Shown piece by piece: positions 61,701 through 64,000 of a DNA stretch of 64,000 bases. The stretch is taken from positions 75,257,595-75,321,594 of the forward strand of contig NC_083601.1 in NCBI RefSeq assembly GCF_029168945.1. Direction: 5' to 3'. The notes beneath the pieces were generated by a model. The model saw only the letters and a list, made by a program, of their open reading frames with translations. It was not told the origin of the DNA and did no database searches. The stretch's first letter is position 1; each line of letters opens with the position of its first letter. Source of the stretch: Cannabis sativa. Its lineage: Eukaryota; Streptophyta; Magnoliopsida; Rosales; Cannabaceae. The position numbers and the translations under genes were made by a program.

Positions 61701-63254
61701 CAGATCTCACCTCAACTAGCAGAGGATATGATTAGATCCAGCATTGAGTTTGTGGTAGGTCAGCTTCACAACTTAACGCTGCAATCTGATCTATTGGAAA
61801 GAATAAAAGTCGCTCAGATGACAGATCCGGAGTTAGTGAAGATCCGAGATGAGGTGTTGGCTGGTCAAGCCAAGAACTTTTCAGTGTCAGACAGTGGGAT
61901 GCTTTTATATAAAGCCAGGGTTTGTGTTCCGAACAGTGTGGAACTTAGAAATGAGATCTTTGAGGAGGCTCATTCTACCCCGTATTCTCTGCATCCCGGC
62001 ACCACCAAGATGTACCAAGATTTGAAACCGTACTTCTGGTGGAACGGTATGAAGAAGAATTTGGTAGAATTCGTATCGAGATGCCTCACTTGTCAGCAGA
62101 TTAAAGCTGAACATCAGAGACCAGCAGGGTTGTTGCAGCCTCTAACCCTACCAGAATGGAAATGGGAGGATATTACGATGGATTTTGTGGTCGGGTTGCC
62201 TAGGACCACGGGTTTATTTGATTCCATCTGGGTAGTGGTGGATCGATTTACGAAATCTGCTCATTTTCTGCCGGTTAGAACAACATTTACAGTGGATCAG
62301 TTGGCAGAGTTGTATGTCAGAGAGATAGTGAGACTTCACGGGGTACCGAAGTCTATAGTTTCGGACAGGGATCCGAAGTTTACCTCCAAATTTTGGCAAA
62401 GTTTGCAACGGGCAATGGGTACAAGGCTGAAATTTAGTACAGCATTCCATCCTCAGACAGATGGTCAGTCCGAAAGGACAATTCAGATATTGGAGGACAT
62501 GTTGAGAGCCTGTGTTATGGACTTTGAAGGCTCATGGAATAAGTATCTACCGTTGATAGAATTTTCTTACAACAACAGTTATCAGAGTACGATAGGGATG
62601 GCTCCCTATGAACTGTTATACGGTAGGAAATGTAGATCTCCTATCCACTGGGATGAGACAGGAGAGAGAAAATACCTAGGTCCAGAGTCAGTGCAGCGGA
62701 CCAATGAGGCAATAGAGAAGATAAAAGCTAGAATGCTTGCCTCACAGAGCAGACAGAAGAGTTACGCAGATCCGAAACGCAGAGATGTTGAGTTCCAAGT
62801 AGGGGACCATGTGTTTTTACGGGTATCTCCGATGAAGGGGATTAAACGTTTCTTGAAAAGAGGCAAGTTATGCCCTAGATTTACAGGACCTTTCGAGATT
62901 CTCGAGAAGATAGGTCAAGTGGCATATCGGTTAGCATTGCCTCCAGCCTTATCAGCAGTTCACAACGTATTCCATGTCTCGATGTTGAGAAAATACGTTT
63001 CAGATCCCTCTCATATACTTAGTTATGAGAGCCTTGAGCTACAGCCAGACATGACTTATGAAGAACAGCCAGTGCAGATCCTGGATAGAAAGGATAAAGT
63101 CCTTCGGAATAAGACCATAGCATTGGTCAAGGTGCTCTGGAGAAACAGCAAGGTGGAGGAAGCCACCTGGGAGCTAGAGTCAGATATGAGAGCTCAATAT
63201 CCAGAGTTATTCAGGTTAGATTTCGGGGACGAAATCCTTTTAAGGGGGAGATAG
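58740..63254 (+). pseudogene. Gypsy-2 gag (rest)-PR-RT-RNaseH-integrase, two lesions
   Basis: Resumes the gag frame after Copia-B. The gag core runs about 58900-59420, the CCHC knuckle (CFHCGMPGHFKRDC) is at 59696-59737, and protease DSGATHS begins at 59884. RT has YRELN, LRSGYHQ and FIDD (60890-60901). RNase H follows, then integrase with an HHCC region (about 61970-62100), D in MDFVVG, D in VSDRDP and E in GQSERT. The tail (VKVLWRN..EEATWE) is chromodomain-like. Lesions: in-frame TGA at 59951, the frame resuming unchanged, and a net +1 frameshift near 61255-61272, where 59993-61426 passes into 61245-63254. The stop is TAG at 63252. Apart from these and the Copia-B insertion the gene is intact. 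Confidence 0.93.
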
Positions 63255-63255
63255 T
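63236..63255 (+). promoter_or_regulatory. Gypsy-2 polypurine tract
   Basis: CCTTTTAAGGGGGAGATAG overlaps the pol stop and directly precedes the 3' LTR. Confidence 0.85.
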
Positions 63256-64000
63256 TGTAAAGCCCGCTTAGTTAATTTGGAAATTATCAGTTAATTATGA
63301 TTAATCATGAAATTATTTATAGCTATTTAAATAATTTATTACTGTTATTTATGGAATTCTGAAATGCATGGTTATGTTATTTAGTAGTTTTCATATTTTG
63401 CATTTCCGGTGCCCGGTATTTTGGAACTCGGCGTTTGGCTCAGTAGAAATCACAACTTAGTATGTTAGTAGTTTGGGAACGGGTTTTAGACATTGGGAAT
63501 GTCGGGAATGGCCGGGAATTTAGAATTTCCCAAAAATACCCCTTTAGTATGATTTATGTGGTTTTATGGTGGAGGGGCAAAATGGTCTTTTTGCCCCATT
63601 AGCATTTTGTCTTTTGTGATTTTATGAAATGGAAAATAAATGTTTAATTGTTTAATTGATGGCTGAAATAAAATGGTATATGTGGCATTTATTCTTTTTC
63701 CTTCTCATTTCAACACTTAGCAAAAAAAAAAAAAAATAGAAAATTTTGAAAAAGAAAACTCTCATTTCTCTCTCTCATTTTTGGCCAAGTCTTGGGCAGC
63801 AAGGAGCTGATTTCTCCATTGATATTTGCTTGTGAATTCATCCCTCTTTTAGGTCCATTTCAAGCTAGGTTAGCTCTTGTAACTCCTCTTTATGTTTTGT
63901 TGAATTTGATGAAAAGTTGGTGATGCACGCATGAATTCTTAGTTGTTCTTACTGCTGGGTTTTATGGTTAATTTCTGGGATGTATGTATGTTATTTTGAG
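63256..64000 (+). repeat. Gypsy-2 3' LTR, truncated by the window edge
   Basis: First 745 bp of the LTR. Compared with 45793 onward there are about eight single-base changes and an A-run length difference (about 63722). These changes are not at CAG/CTG, unlike the differences between copia copies. Confidence 0.95.

Larger units (their letters stand above)
45793..64000 (+). mobile_element. Gypsy-2: Ty3/gypsy chromovirus-type retrotransposon, split by Copia-B, 3' end off window
   Basis: 5' LTR 45793-48041, primer site 48045, gag-pol 48288-63254 (split by Copia-B), polypurine tract, and 3' LTR from 63256 onward. It has gypsy domain order and a chromodomain-like C-terminus like Gypsy-1, but its LTR is unrelated to Gypsy-1's. 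About eight single-base differences are visible over the first ~740 bp of the two LTRs, so it is fairly young. The left flank is AATGG; the right target copy is off window. Confidence 0.93.

Overview
This window is plant nuclear DNA, almost certainly from a eudicot with a large, repeat-rich genome. The evidence is AT-rich spacer with GT..AG introns, a MuDR-type transposase, Ulp1/DUF1985 genes, and nested Ty3/gypsy and Ty1/copia LTR retrotransposons primed by initiator-Met tRNA. I cannot name the species from sequence alone. Every coding region I can support belongs to, or is closely associated with, a transposable element. I see no ordinary host gene, tRNA, rRNA or CRISPR array.

Left part (1-7845): a Mutator-like element (MULE) enters from beyond the left edge. 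It carries a three-exon transposase on the + strand and, convergent to it, a ten-exon gene on the - strand for a DUF1985 / Ulp1-like cysteine protease with an intact His-Asp-Cys triad. A MULE that also carries a ULP-like gene matches the KI-MULE/Kaonashi type of plant element. Its right terminal sequence lies near 7829-7845. A small MITE-like element and another TIR-like sequence follow (7855-8612). From 8.9 to 14.2 kb lies a decayed + strand paralogue of the same DUF1985 gene. It has lost its protease end where a copia LTR begins at 14198. A possible - strand solo LTR (9799-10452) sits just before it.

Central part (14198-45792): a four-level nest. Copia-0, which cuts the pseudogene, has its own LTR split by Gypsy-1 (16010-44014). 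Gypsy-1's gag-pol is split in turn by Copia-A (20593-38918). Copia-A is a tandem LTR-internal-LTR-internal-LTR array of two ~8.2 kb units, with one 5-bp target duplication (TGTCC) around the whole array. After Gypsy-1, the last 47 bp of the Copia-0 LTR, its primer site and a short leader resume.

Right part (45793-64000): Gypsy-2, a younger chromovirus-type element whose 3' LTR runs off the window. Its gag is split by Copia-B (48507-58739; target duplication CCCAG). Apart from that insertion, its gag-pol has one nonsense codon and one frameshift.

The most unexpected signal is not a gene. Copies of the Copia-A and Copia-B repeats differ from each other almost only at CAG and CTG trinucleotides, which appear as CG, CGG, CGAG, CCG or ACG. 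The direction is wrong for 5-methylcytosine decay. It looks like uncorrected base-calling error at CHG-methylated sites in repeats too similar to be polished. If so, much of the apparent pseudogenisation of the copia pol genes here is artefactual.
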